This document shows positions 45,640 to 58,069 of a DNA stretch of 64,000 bases, piece after piece. A program made the position numbers and the translations under genes. This stretch comes from Chrysoperla carnea (lineage: Eukaryota > Arthropoda > Insecta > Neuroptera > Chrysopidae), in NCBI RefSeq assembly GCF_905475395.1, contig NC_058338.1:72923435-72987434 (forward strand). The letters are read 5' to 3'. Every line of letters starts with the position of its first letter. The first letter of the stretch is position 1. The notes beneath the pieces are model-generated. The model was given only the letters and a program-made list of their open reading frames with translations. It was not told the origin of the DNA and did not search any database.

Positions 45640-45905
45640 GGCAATTTGTATGACGTGAATGTAAAAAAAATGCTCTAAAAATACCGTAAACTAGACAATT
45701 TTTACGACGTAAATGTAATAAAATATACTTTAAAATATCAAGAAGCGTCAAAAACCAAGGTTTTGTTTATGTTTTCTTTTTGGAAAGCGCCGTAAGATAA
45801 TTTTTTTTTTTCATAAACAGAATCTGTGTTAATTTTCTTCAAGATGAAAGTGTATTGTGAGTTCTTTCATAAGGTAATATGTTAAAAATCACAATTTTAA
45901 AATGA
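45640..45905. repeat. Dispersed repeat, family R9, copy 2
   Basis: Direct relative of 40410-40660, with an extra partial duplication of the GGCAATTTGTATGACGT start. Confidence 0.6.
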
Positions 45906-47379
45906 AATAATTCAAAATGTTGCTTCGGAAGAGGCCCCAAAACTGTGTTTATTGTGATCAAGGGACTTTGAACTATCATGTACCGCAAAAAAATGATCAT
46001 TCACCGTACTTGGTCAAACAGCCGAACCTCTTTAAATTATCATACAGGATGTTACAATAGTCACGCACACATTATTTAATCATTAACAATTTTTGTAATA
46101 TAATATAATTTAATTTTAATACTGTTACTGCAGATTCTTAAAGCGTATGTTTACGAGCACCAAGGCATTTTAAACAAAAAGCTTGATTTTTACTATCAGT
46201 CACTAGTCCCCTGAAAATTCTGCCTTGGCAGACGGAAAGTGAAATAATATTTGTACTCGGCATCCTGACCTGGACAATCAATCATTAATCTACTATAAAA
46301 ATGGATTTTAAAATAACAATTCGAAACAATAATTGATAATAATACTTATACAAAGTGTATCATAAGTCACGCAAATTTTATTGAAAAACAAATGCCGCTA
46401 GCTACCTTTGTAAAAAATAGCAAATAATTTTTTTTAACTTGTGCATAAATAATTACTACCTTTGCGTGTAAACTATATATTTGTTACAAAGAAATTTCCA
46501 CGTGAGAATGGAAAATTCCGCACAAGGAGAGAACTAAAATCCCCCTCGTAAAAAAATAAAAAATAGGAAAATGCAAATCGTTCGGGTACTACAAGCTAGA
46601 TATTACACGATCTTTAAAGATGTACGAGTACCAAGGAAATTTTAAATAAAAAGCTTGACTTTTTGAAAGAAAAAAAAAACTATTTAAATTAAAGTAAAAA
46701 CCTTAATAAATTATTGACAACAACAAAAAAATCCGTTGTGCTCGACTAATTATGATGTATGAGCATGGTAGTAAGTACAAGAATTTTTTCGATATCTAGA
46801 GTCATTTTCTAAATATCGAAAATTGAAAACATTATTTAATTATTTAGCTTTCGATATTTCGAAATCCAAGGCAGATATCGAAAAAAAAATGTTATTCTTA
46901 TTTTTCGCCAACATTCATAAAGTTTTAACAAAATTCATCGTCAAAGTTGGAAATAAGGTAAAAATAAATTCAACCCTAAATCTAAAATTGAATTGGTGCT
47001 CGTCCTACCTTAATAAGTAGTTATTTTAAAATTTAATCAGTATTTGTATAGCACAAATAGTGGAAAAATTAGTTAACTTCAGGCTCAAAAATATTACCAA
47101 CTCGTTAAAAATTTTTGTATAATTTGAAAGGATAAATAGCATGTCCAAAGTTGCTGTCACGTAGAGTTGTTCGAAAATTAAATTTGAAAGAAGCTCAACT
47201 TTAAAGTTAATATTCATTGTCGGAAACATGTTTAAGGTGTGTCTAACGTAATTCTGCACATTTTATTGTTTATTCGACTTCCATCAAAATTGGCTAAAAT
47301 ACGCTACTTTTATGATAAGTACTTTTTTTTCATGTTATTATATAAGCTGACGAAAAAATGTTTTTAACCAAAATTGTTC
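45906..47379. other. Repeat-derived spacer
   Basis: 46640-46995 is the inverse relative of 42360-42620. Chance frames at 46823-47020 and 47026-47259 follow from it. No gene. Confidence 0.45.
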
Positions 47380-47640
47380 GTTTTTTTTTATGAGGCCCAT
47401 TTTTCTAATTTAAAGTGTTATTCTATCTCTTACCGTTAAGAATTTAAATTGGCTATTAAAAGCAGCCCGAAGAACTGGGTGCAATCTGATGTCAGAACAT
47501 GATTTCTCCATCAAACTCTACTATTTTTTGGGGTCATTTTTTAATAGGCACGTCACTGGCAAATGGCCCATCAAGTATGAAGTTCAAAGCCATAAAAACG
47601 TCGAAAAAAGCTGTTTTCCCCATATTCTTCAATTATAATT
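47380..47640 (-). repeat. Dispersed repeat, family R3, copy 3 (reverse)
   Basis: AAGTGTTATTCTATCTCTTA, GAAGAACTGGGTGCAATCTG, GATGTCAGAACATGATTTCT. Inverse of 43480-43680 and colinear with 11440-11510. Confidence 0.55.
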
Positions 47641-48055
47641 GCATTCTGTGTACGGAGGTAAAACAAATAAACTTCTAATAGTTAAATGTGAGTCTTTAAC
47701 CTTAAGAGTACTAACAGTAATCTTTTCCGTCTTTAATGTTCAAACTTCATATTTATTTATTAAAAAAAAAAGTCAAGTGCAAATGCAAGTTGCAAATTTT
47801 CAGATTTGATGTTTACCGGACTGCTCTCCTGTATCTTCAGACAAATAATGTCTTACAGAGCGCAATATTGGCCTTATTTTTTCCCATTGTATAAGGTGGA
47901 AGGTAGAGGATGCAATACGCAGGTATATTGATTCCATTACGTTTGATGCTACGCAAAACATCTGCTAGGGAAGTGAATCTTTATATGAAACGAATTTTAA
48001 TAAATTTTTTATTTATTTTAATGACATCTGATGAAAACAGATTGTTTGTGGACAA

Positions 48056-48102
48056 AAAATTATTTCCTAGCTATGTAACTTACATAGCTAGGAAATAATT
48101 TT
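48056..48102. repeat. Perfect 23-bp palindrome with 1-nt centre
   Basis: The arms ATTTCCTAGCTATGTAA / TTACATAGCTAGGAAAT extend to 23 bp each around a single C. It is followed immediately by a second perfect hairpin, TTACATTAT-AAC-ATAATGTAA at 48101-48121. Confidence 0.9.
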
Positions 48103-48315
48103 ACATTATAACATAATGTAAGGATTTATTGAATGATAAAAATATGGAAGCGGTAGAATTAGCAAAATATATAATTTTCATATTTATAAAATATATTATT
48201 TCTTAGTTTTTCCAACAAAAATTTAACAATTTTGAACATCCGCAATGCCTGATGTTTCTAAAGTTTCCGGCATTTTAAAGATAATTCCGAATTATTGCTC
48301 TATTTATTATTAAAT

Positions 48316-48705
48316 TCAAACAAACAATTGACTGAATTAATTGTTGAAACACCATGTATAGATATTTGATTTGTTTTTAACGTCATGTAAGTGAATAAAG
48401 ATAGTCTCTCTTAAATAGCCACAGTCGTGTATATATAACATGACTGTGGTGAATCACACACATATTTCAAACAAAAGTTGTTTAATTTTTTATAAGGAAC
48501 ATTTTTTTGCATTTAAAATTTTGTTCTATCACTTGCGGTTTGCAAGATGGATCCTGCGGACATAAGATCCAATTCTAAGCACTCTATACAAATTTCAGCT
48601 TGGTATCTCTTTTTGTTTTTGATTTATCGTGTTTACGGATGGACAGACAGACAACCGAAAATGGACAAATTATAGGTGAATTTATGAGTCATAGCATATA
48701 CAATA
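48316..48705 (-). repeat. Family R1 repeat, copy 7 (reverse)
   Basis: AAACAATTGACTGAATTAAT, ACACCATGTATAGATA, CAAACAAAAGTTGTTTAATT, GGACAGACAGACAACCGAAA, GGTGAATTTATGAGTCATAG. Internal deletions. Confidence 0.6.
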
Positions 48706-48744
48706 TCCACTGAGTAAATGAGAAGAAAGATACTCTTACTTTCT

Positions 48745-48911
48745 GTGTAAGAGCAGAGACTATATCAATTTACCGATATATTCTCTGGTAAGAGTGTCTA
48801 TCTTTCTTTACTCCTATGACGTATAAAAAAACAATAGATTGCGTAATCATCATTGCCTATATATGGTATTTCAACAATTAACTCAGTCCATTGTTTATTT
48901 TCACTTGTTTT
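48745..48911 (+). repeat. Family R1 repeat, copy 8 (3' end only)
   Basis: TATCTTTCTTTACTCCTATGACG, TATATATGGTATTTCAACAA, TTTTCACTTGTTT. It opposes copy 7, making an inverted pair. Confidence 0.55.
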
Positions 48912-48982
48912 TTTCTACTTTTGTTCATTTTTCATCGGTTGTATTTTTTGCGAAATTTTGTAAACATTCCTATGATTTAATA

Positions 48983-49280
48983 GGGGACCTGGTAGCTCAG
49001 TTTGTTAAGGCGTATCCAATTCCGTCCGGGGTATGCCCAGACTAGCGGACTCGATTCCCGCCGTCGCAACAAAAATTAATTTAATTAATAGTTGTGATGG
49101 GCTGGTGTAGTGCATGGTATATACATGAAGGAGGTGCACTCAGCCTCTGAAATTGAGGAGCTGATAAATGAAATTATCAGCGGAAAAGGTGGTAAATCAC
49201 ATATATATGGTATCACAATGAGCTCTATAGCCTAAGTGTGTCCTCCGTGGATAGCCAATATAACCAAACCTAACCTAACC
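48983..49280 (+). mobile_element. tRNA-derived SINE, copy 1
   Basis: The tRNA-like head has a D-arm/A box (TGGTAGCTCAGTTTGTTAAGGC) and B-box-like GACTCGATTCC. The body GGGCTGGTGTAGTGCATGGT, CTGATAAATGAAATTATCAG is shared with the copy at 51396. The 3' tail is (AACCT)n. Flanking TATGATTTAATA (48971-48982) and TATAATTTAATA (49281-49292) are a 12-bp target duplication with one mismatch. Confidence 0.85.
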
Positions 49281-49292
49281 TATAATTTAATA

Positions 49293-49715
49293 AGCGTTTT
49301 GTGTGTCTATATCTGTACCTATTTTTTCAACTTTACGTGTAATTAGAATCATACAATGTCATGTCTAATATTTTGTGTGTAAATATTGCAATCAATACTA
49401 TGTAATTATTATTGACCATGATAATTTATTGAATAAAGAAAGTAACAGTTTTTTTAATTCCTGATTGAAATCTTTTCTTTTCACTCCGAAAATCAAAATC
49501 AAAAGTTTTATAATACACATTTTGAATTTTTGACGCGTAGGAATTATCAGAATAATTTGAAATTTGAAAGAAAAGCTTACAGATACCTAAGACAAAATTT
49601 GGAATATCTTCTCCGTTTCTCTGACATTTTCCTTAATAGAGGCCACCCACATCATTATTTGTTAATCTTTATTTATTTAATAGTGTATTAAAATGCTTTC
49701 ACAGTGTAGTACAAT
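49293..49715. other. Spacer
   Basis: AT-rich DNA, no recognised feature. Confidence 0.4.
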
Positions 49716-49717
49716 TA

Positions 49718-50997
49718 GTCCAGGAGCTGTCGATCTAAAAAGTTCCCTCATACCGTGCATATATTTTTTTTAAAGAAAATAGATAGTTTAAAACTATAGG
49801 AATTCGAAACGGTAGGTTTGCGTGGTTTTGCAAAGCCGAAAAAATGTTTAAAAAAATTAATTATTAAAAAAATCGATAAATGTTTGTCTCTCATGTTGTG
49901 AAATGGTTTGCCTAAAGTATATTCTACAGAAAATTTCATTATCTTTCAGAAAAAATTTACGCAAACCAATTTTTTTAGCCGGGAGAGTCAGGCAAGCCTT
50001 TTAAAGTGTGTGATGAGGGAGGAAATTTCTCCCTCATTACGCAACATGATTTTTTTATTTTTATTTTGTTCCTTGCAGTGTCTACTTTAAGATTATCTTG
50101 GTTTGCGGGCTCAGAAACGGCCGGAAATGTCCAGCAAACCAGCTTAAAGTTCATCTACTCTGAACTCATTTTCAATAAATATAATAGATAAACACATACA
50201 AACTTGTATAGACAATAAACACATTCAAACATGTATAGACACTTGTGGTATTTTTTCTATCCTCTGCATTTATAAACTGACATTATTTTTATTAAATTAT
50301 TAAATCCATCCAAAATAAAAATTTCCTATTATTCCTTTAATTATATTTACCCTTTCATTATTTCAAATCGTAAAAACAACAAGACGTCATATCCTATATG
50401 AAGTTCGTACTAAAGTATATCAAAAGAAAATATAGAAAAGTAATTTTATAAAATAAAAGTATTTAATAGAAAATAAAAAATAAAAATCACCATAAAACAA
50501 TAGTAATTTTACAACGAAACATTTTTCTAGTTTATATTTATTGAAAATGAGTTCAGAGTAGATGAACTTTAAGCTGGTTTGCTGGACATTTCCGGCCGTT
50601 TCTGAGCCCGCAAACCAAGATAATCTTAAAGTAGACACTGCAAGGAACAAAATAAAAATAAAAAAATCATGTTACGTAATGAGGGAGAAATTTCCTCCCT
50701 CATCACACACTTTAAAAGGCTTGCCTGACTCTCCCGGCTAAAAAAATTGGTTTGCGTAAATTTTTTCTGAAAGATAATGAAATTTTCTGTAGAATATACT
50801 TTAGGCAAACCATTTCACAACATGAGAGACAAACATTTATCGATTTTTTTAATAATTAATTTTTTTAAACATTTTTTCGGCTTTGCAAAACCACGCAAAC
50901 CTACCGTTTCGAATTCCTATAGTTTTAAACTATCTATTTTCTTTAAAAAAAATATATGCACGTATGAGGGAACTTTTTAGATCGACAGCTCCTGGAC
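49718..50997. mobile_element. Long-TIR MITE, family R10, copy 1
   Basis: 1,280 bp with almost perfect terminal inverted repeats of about 467 bp (49718-50184, 50531-50997) that start GTCCAGGAGCTG. It is flanked by TA on each side, as for Tc1/mariner-type insertion. Each arm contains its own hairpin with GAGGGAGGAAATTTCTCCCTC. The unpaired core is about 346 bp and carries no transposase. The short open frames in the arms mirror each other and are by-products. Confidence 0.85.
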
Positions 50998-51380
50998 TAA
51001 ATAGTAGAGTACCCACCGCTCTATTACAAAAGCATAGAAAAAGAGGTGTCGTGGGATACCCGGCAGGAACTATGTTCCTTTCGATCTAAATAATGTATTA
51101 TTGAATAACAAGAACAGTGACAGAATGGTAATAAAATTGTATTTAATAAATTTTTTTCAAAATTTCGGTTATCAAGTTATGTAAATAGACATATTATTAT
51201 TAATAATTATTATAATAAAAATGATTGTAAATTATTATTAATTAATAAATATTATAAATTATTATTATTATTATTATACAAGTATATATTATACAAAAAT
51301 ATATAGACTAAAAATAGAAAAGAGAGTTTAAGAGAGGAAAATTCACGGTAAGCTGAGTCTATTTAAAAAGGTTTTAGTTT

Positions 51381-51675
51381 CCTAGTCGATCGGGAGTAGC
51401 TGAGTTGGTTAAGGCGTAACCAATTCCATTCGCAGTATGCCTAAGGTAGCGAGTTCGATTGGCGCTATCACAACAAAAATTAATTTTATTGATGTTTGTG
51501 ATGGGCTGGTGTAGTGCATGGTATATGCATGAAGGAAGTGCACTCAGCCTCTGAAAATTATTGAGGTGCTGATAAATGAAATTATCAGCGGAAAAGGTGC
51601 TAAAAGACATATATGGAATCACATTGGGCTTTGTGTGTCTTTCGTGGACAGCCAATATAACCTAGTCGATCGGGA
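51381..51675 (+). mobile_element. tRNA-derived SINE, copy 2, with perfect TSD
   Basis: SINE body 51396-51660: head AGTAGCTGAGTTGGTTAAGG, B-box region GCGAGTTCGATTGGCG, body GGGCTGGTGTAGTGCATGGT and CTGATAAATGAAATTATCAG, ending CAGCCAATATAA. It is bracketed by CCTAGTCGATCGGGA-type repeats (51381-51394 and 51661-51675), a 14-15 bp target duplication. A CACTCAGCCTC motif is shared with copy 1. Confidence 0.88.
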
Positions 51676-54050
51676 AGTACCTCGAAAATCACTACGAAAA
51701 GTTTTTGGTGTCGTTTTTCAATGTTTGGGATAGCTTCTCAGCACACAAACAAATCAGAATGATAGCGTGCGATAATGAACATAGTTCCAAAAATGAATGA
51801 CAAGAAAAACGTGATACACTAAAGGAAATATGACCTACTGATTTCCAATACAATATTGACTTGTTATTTCATTAATAATATTGTGTTTTTACACAATATA
51901 CGAATTTGTTTTTAAAATTCTCCGTCCGACCCCGTATATACATTAATTTGCTTAATTCGAATTATTGGTCTACCTCTCAGAGGCCAAACCCAGCACAGCT
52001 TATTAATTTTTTTTTTATTACAACATAGCATTTAATAGCATCTGAATTAGGCAGATCTAGCTAAGATCATATTAAACAAATTTTTGACTACTGAGTAAGT
52101 GAGTAAAAGTCGACATATACTACTTTAATTGTAATTTGTGTCAATGCCTTTTTAGCTAATTTTTGGATAAATATTTATTTTTTTTTTCGAATTTTATTTA
52201 CATTTTTTTTAAATATGAAGACACAATAATTGTGATTCAAAATTTTGACGAAAGGAATGATTGGACATAATTTAGACACATCTAAATATATTGGAAGTCC
52301 TCAATTTAACAAAATATATTTGTAAATTAATTTTCGATTTATACGTAATTTAAGATTGGTCAGACATTAAGACAATGCATAGATAAAAATTTGAATTTTT
52401 TATTATTAACTGCTCACTCGTACGTATTAAATAATTTTTTGAAAAACGAAAACCCGTATAAGAATTTAAAGCGCCTTTGTCTCCATCCTAAATATGCCCC
52501 GTTTCGTTTCTTACTTCCTTTTATTGATGAAAAACCTTAAGTACCCTTCTTGTTTTTTTTATTTATTAAAATAACAGGTCATATAAGGCCGATGAACAAT
52601 ATACAAGATTAAATGGAATTTTCTTTAAATTATCTTATAATTTCTTTCTAAAAAATTTTTAATTTTTGTAAACAGAATTATTATTATTTTGGAAAATTTT
52701 AATTTATTCAAAATTTGAAAACAATAAAAATTTCACACGAATAAAGACATTAATATATTATGTTAGAAAGACTGTGAGTGTATAAAAAATTTACAAATTT
52801 AAATAAAGAAGAGCTCATTTACTACCTAGCTTTCGGCACAAATTATAGAGGAAAGCAAATCAGAAATTGTTGGTATATAAACATATATTCTATACTATTT
52901 CGACATAAACACACACTTAGTCAAATAATTCAATCCCTCAATAAGCCAATGCTCCAAGGTCTGTGTAGATTTTGGACACCAGACTGTTTAAATATTATGT
53001 TTAAGATAATACTTCCAGAAAAAGTCGACTTAAAATCAAATTAGCCTTTTCAAAACTTGCTCGGTCAAAAAAAAAGTTTTTAATTGACTACAAAAATGCA
53101 TATTAACCACACTTAAAGTGTCTATATTTCCCTACGTCATTGCTCAATGAGTAAAAAGTGAGAGAAATTCAATTTCTAGGGTTTGTTATTTATTGAAAAA
53201 TACTTTATGTTTTTTCTCTAAATTTATTTTCGTAAATTTCTCGAAAATTAAATTAATTTTCAAATAGTTCTAAGAAAAATTTTTAAGATAGATACGATAA
53301 ATAATTCATTTATATTCTTCAAAAACGTTAAACAATTTTTTTTTTTAAATTTTAAATTATACTGTATATTATTGCAACAACTTGGTCATTTATACAGTAT
53401 TATACTTAAGTATTAGATTATTAAACTATTTAAATTTTAATATTTTGAAGGTTTTTGTTTTGCAATGCTTTTCTGCAATGTTTATAAAATCAATCTGTTC
53501 AATTTTCCATTCTTTTATCAATTTTCCATTAAATAAATGTGTAAAACTCTCTTAAAAATAAAACCAACGGCTCAACGACTCCGTTAACAAATAGTCACCA
53601 AATGACGCATTGAATCATTTATTTTTTTAAGAATGTACAGGTATTAACTAATTTTTAATTTATTGATTTCCATAAAATAATTTCAAAAAAGCACGCTTAC
53701 GAAATTTGATGAATTAAAAATAGTTTTTACCTACATATTTTTCATTTTATTTCAGGTAAATCCAAGCCACACAAAAAACCCAATAACACACAAAAAATAT
53801 CAACAATAGAAATTTTAACTTTTTAAGTAACATCAAGCATTAATACTACTGTAAAGTATTTCATATTTAATAAAACTTAAAGATCCGAAAAAGTATGCAT
53901 TTGGAGGGAATTAGATATTTTTTATTTGATCATATCTAAACAGCCTTCGCTTTCATCATTTCATTAAAAGTGATATTTTGAAGGCCTTTAATTTGAAAAT
54001 AAAGTCAATACACTTATAATCATATACTCTGAGCTCACCGTTCAGATTAA
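51676..54050. other. Spacer
   Basis: AT-rich DNA. A plus-strand frame at 52778-53044 (88 codons, begins with a non-ATG codon) has no recognised domain. No repeat boundary found. Confidence 0.4.
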
Positions 54051-54052
54051 TA

Positions 54053-55331
54053 GTCCAGGAGCTGTCAATCTAAAAAGTTCCCTCATACCGTGCATATATT
54101 TTTTTTAAAGAAAATAGATAGTTTAAAACTATAGGAATTCGAAACGGTAGGTTTGCGTGGTTTTGCAAAGCCGAAAAAATGTTTAAAAAAATTAATTATT
54201 AAAAAAATCGATAAATGTTTGTCTCTCATGTTGTGAAATGGTTTGCCTAAAGTATATTCTACAGAAAATTTCATTATCTTTCAGAAAAAATTTACGCAAA
54301 CCAATTTTTTTAGCCGGGAGAGTCAGGCAAGCCTTTTAAAGTGTGTGATGAGGGAGGAAATTTCTCCCTCATTACGCAACATGATTTTTTTATTTTTATT
54401 TTGTTCCTTGCAGTGTCTACTTTAAGATTATCTTGGTTTGCGGGCTCAGAAACGGCCGGAAATGTCCAGCAAACCAGCTTAAAGTTCATCTACTCTGAAC
54501 TCATTTTCAATAAATATAATAGATAAACACATACAAACTTGTATAGACAATAAACACATTCAAACATGTATAGACACTTGTGGTATTTTTTCTATCCTCT
54601 GCATTTATAAACTGACATTATTTTTATTAAATTATTAAATCCATCCAAAATAAAAATTTCCTATTATTCCTTTAATTATATTTACCCTTTCATTATTTCA
54701 AATCGTAAAAACAACAAGACGTCATATCCTATATGAAGTTCGTACTAAAGTATATCAAAAGAAAATATAGAAAAGTAATTTTATAAAATAAAAGTATTTA
54801 ATAGAAAATAAAAAATAAAAATCACCATAAAACAATAGTAATTTTACAACGAAACATTTTTCTAGTTTATATTTATTGAAAATGAGTTCAGAGTAGATGA
54901 ACTTTAAGCTGGTTTGCTGGACATTTCCGGCCGTTTCTGAGCCCGCAAACCAAGATAATCTTAAAGTAGACACTGCAAGGAACAAAATAAAAAAAAAAAA
55001 TCATGTTACGTAATGAGGGAGAAATTTCCTCCCTCATCACACACTTTAAAAGGCTTGCCTGACTCTCCCGGCTAAAAAAATTGGTTTGCGTAAATTTTTT
55101 TTGAAAGATAATGAAATTTTCTGTAGAATATACTTTAGGCAAACCATTTCACAACATGAGAGACAAACATTTATCGATTTTTTTAATAATTAATTTTTTT
55201 AAACATTTTTTCGGCTTTGCAAAACCACGCAAACCTACCGTTTCGAATTCCTATAGTTTTAAACTATCTATTTTCTTTAAAAAAAATATATGCACGTATG
55301 AGGGAACTTTTTAGATTGACAGCTCCTGGGC
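54053..55331. mobile_element. Long-TIR MITE, family R10, copy 2
   Basis: 1,279 bp, nearly identical to 49718-50997 along its whole length. Differences are few, such as CAATCT for CGATCT in the left terminus, GGGC for GGAC at the right end, and a length change in an A-run near 54990. It is flanked by TA. Same 467-bp arms and non-coding core. Confidence 0.85.
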
Positions 55332-55491
55332 TATAATTTGTTAATCAATATGTGCGGTTGAGTAATATATGCATGTCATGATCAATCTCTTGTTAGTTAA
55401 TGTAATTCGATTTGTTCTTCAAAATACTTCAAATTTGGGTAGGTATTATCTATAAAACTGTGAGGTCCTAATGAACCGAAAATGCAATGAG

Positions 55492-56065
55492 TATACCATG
55501 TATATATGAAAATATATCAAGGTATATTGTCTTTAGTCCCAAGTTTGTAAAATATTAATGCCATGAACATAATTTTGGTATAGGTGTTCGTAAAATCAAC
55601 TAATTAGTCCATTTCCGGCTGTCTGTCTGTCTGTCTGTCGACACGATAATTCAAAAACAAAGAGAGATCAAGCTGAAATTTTTATAGCGTACTCACAGCG
55701 TAAAAATTGAAGTTGAGTTTGTAAATGAGCAACATAGGTCAATTGGAACTTGGGTCCGTAGGAACCGTCTTGTAAACGTTAGAGATAGAACAACAGTTTC
55801 AATATAAAAAAAGTTCCTTATATAAAAAATAAACAAATTTTTCTTGAAACATTTTAACACCACTGTTTATCCGTGAGGGCGCAAATTCGATTACAACATT
55901 ATACTATGTACCTATTATATGGGAATATCAGTTATGTATGTATAGCCCCACAGTCGTGTTATATGTATATAGACGACTACCTAAGAGTGACTATCTTTCT
56001 TTACTTACATGACATAAAAAAACCATTGCCTAATCAACACTGCCTATACATGGTATTTCAATAAT
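55492..56065 (+). repeat. Family R1 repeat, copy 9
   Basis: ATACCATGTATATATGAAAA, TTTAGTCCCAAGTTTGTAA, (CTGT)n at 55619-55639, GAGCAACATAGGTCAATTGG, CATACATGGTATTTCAATAA. Near full length, with small deletions. Confidence 0.7.
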
Positions 56066-56229
56066 TAATTCTTTTTTTTTTTTGACACTCGAGCCACGGT
56101 TGAAGTCTCTGTTTTCGTATTTACTTTACTTTATCAATCCTTCAAAAGGCAAACAGCAAACCGTTTCAGTTTCTTTAGCAAATTTTATACCAATCTTTTG
56201 TTTAATTTTTCTGGGATTTTAGAGCAAAT

Positions 56230-56515
56230 AGAAGAAATTATAAACTAAATTTTCGAAAACTAAAACCCCGACAAATACAGAATCGCGCTCTTAAAAGTAT
56301 GAAAACAAGAAAATATTTTCATTTGAAATTGTTATGTTAAGTAAAATCGTCATTACAGTCGGAAGACCTCTTTTCGATTCTGTGAAAAACTGTTTAATCT
56401 TAGAGGTTCCCCGACTGTAATGACAATTTCAGATGAAAATATTTTCTTGTAATCATACTTTTATGAGCGTGTTTCTGTACTTGTCGGGGTTTTAGTTTTT
56501 CGAACTTTATTTTAT
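56230..56515. mobile_element. Foldback element
   Basis: The arm AACTAAAACCCCGACAA..AAGAAAATATTTTCAT pairs with ATGAAAATATTTTCTTG..TTGTCGGGGTTTTAGTTTTTCGAA. Near the centre TTACAGTCGG pairs with CGACTGTAATGAC. No coding capacity. Confidence 0.65.
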
Positions 56516-58069
56516 TTAAACCATTTTGGGGTTATAATTTCGTGAGAAAATATAGTACAACATATATATGCTGATATTTGAAAAATGATCATATAGCTTT
56601 ATGTTTTTAGAAAGCGCCGTGTTCAAACGATACCTCATTTGCCTAATTATGATAAGTATGTTTAGAAGCTAGGTGGGAACAGGCGAAAATACATACACTT
56701 CAAACTATTTTTCGGTTATAATTTCGTGATTAAGTATAACAATAAATATATTTTTGAAAAGTGTTAATTACGCTCTTTAATTTGATATCAAACACGCTAT
56801 TATTAAATCGAAATTTGTTTTTCGATCCCAACTTTATGTCCTCTTGAAGGCGCCATATTCAATTTAATGTTACGTATAGCATAGCTTATAACCAGCGGGC
56901 GATCAAGACGCTTCTAACGATTCCTCATTTGTCAAATGATGATAAGCAGTTTAGAAGCTAGGTTCGAACAAATGAACATACATACATATGGGTCAAACCT
57001 TCGCCATTTTGAATAATAACGAAAATTTTCCAAGACAGAGATTTCTCTTTCCTGAAAATATTTTATTTACACAGCAAGGTTAAAATTGATGAATATTCAT
57101 TGAGAACCATAATAAAATGAATTATTTTCTTATTTGAAAAATTTAATTTATAATTGCTTCGGAATTAAAAATTTTAAAGACCCACTGAACGAGAAGTTCT
57201 GGCTATGAAAATATTCGTAGATGAAAAAATTGTTCGAAATTTCGTCACTCACCAGCCTCTCCAATTTTTAACCATTCTAAATCAAATACTAAGCCTGGCC
57301 ATAGACCTAACTAGTTTTTCCCATTATATTGTCAGTCATAAAACATATTTGAACGTATTCGATTTATATTTATCATACGAAGGTCGTGTGAATGTTTCAC
57401 ACCATTGACCATAAATTATTTTAAATTACGTACTTTTATACAATTTTTTTAATACAGGAAATGCAAATAAAAACGCTTAAAGGTATAGATACAAAACAAA
57501 AGAAGATATTTTCCTATTTTCTTACACCTAAATAATTAAATAGTTAACAGATAGTAAAAGCATTTGCATACATATCTTTTCTTTCAAGTTTTTTTGTTTT
57601 CAGGTCATCATCACTACCGTTTGCTAGCTTTTAATATGCCTAAAGGAAAATATAAACAGCTTAGTTATAGTATTCTCATTACTCCAAGCAAATGAGACAT
57701 TTAATTATTTCAATTCTGAAACATCAATTTCCCAACCTAAAGTTGTAGGTTTTTATTTTTTTGATGGATTTTTGGGACTCCCTCAATACCTAACAAATTA
57801 AATGTTGGTATTTATTCATAAGGTAGTGACTAGTGGAACCAATGATAGCCCACATTTAAAAAAAAAGTAAGTATTCAATGACGTATTAATTATACATTTT
57901 GTGGGAATGCGTAAAAAGTACCACAGACAAAAAGGTAACCCCACCAAGACACAAATATGCCGACATTTTGACGTTGGGATTTAGTTTCAGTGACATAACA
58001 TGTTTTATAATTTCTTATGTAAAATATATAATTACTAAAAGAAAAAAGCTAAAACAGTTAAAATTATTT
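56516..58069. other. Spacer
   Basis: Two related units with TAAGCAGTTTAGAAGCTAGGT-type sequence lie near 56655 and 56950. A plus frame at 57205-57408 overlaps a dispersed motif also seen near 9275 and 16725. No gene recognised; any short 5' exon of Prp40 in this stretch was not identifiable. Confidence 0.4.

Noticed and set aside
49264-49281. CCTAA units as an interstitial telomere array
   Set aside because: Only about three units, and they form the tail of a SINE with target duplications.
49748-50980. Mirrored open frames in the long-TIR element as a possible protein
   Set aside because: The same peptides appear on both strands because the arms are inverted copies; low-complexity Phe/Lys composition and no domain.
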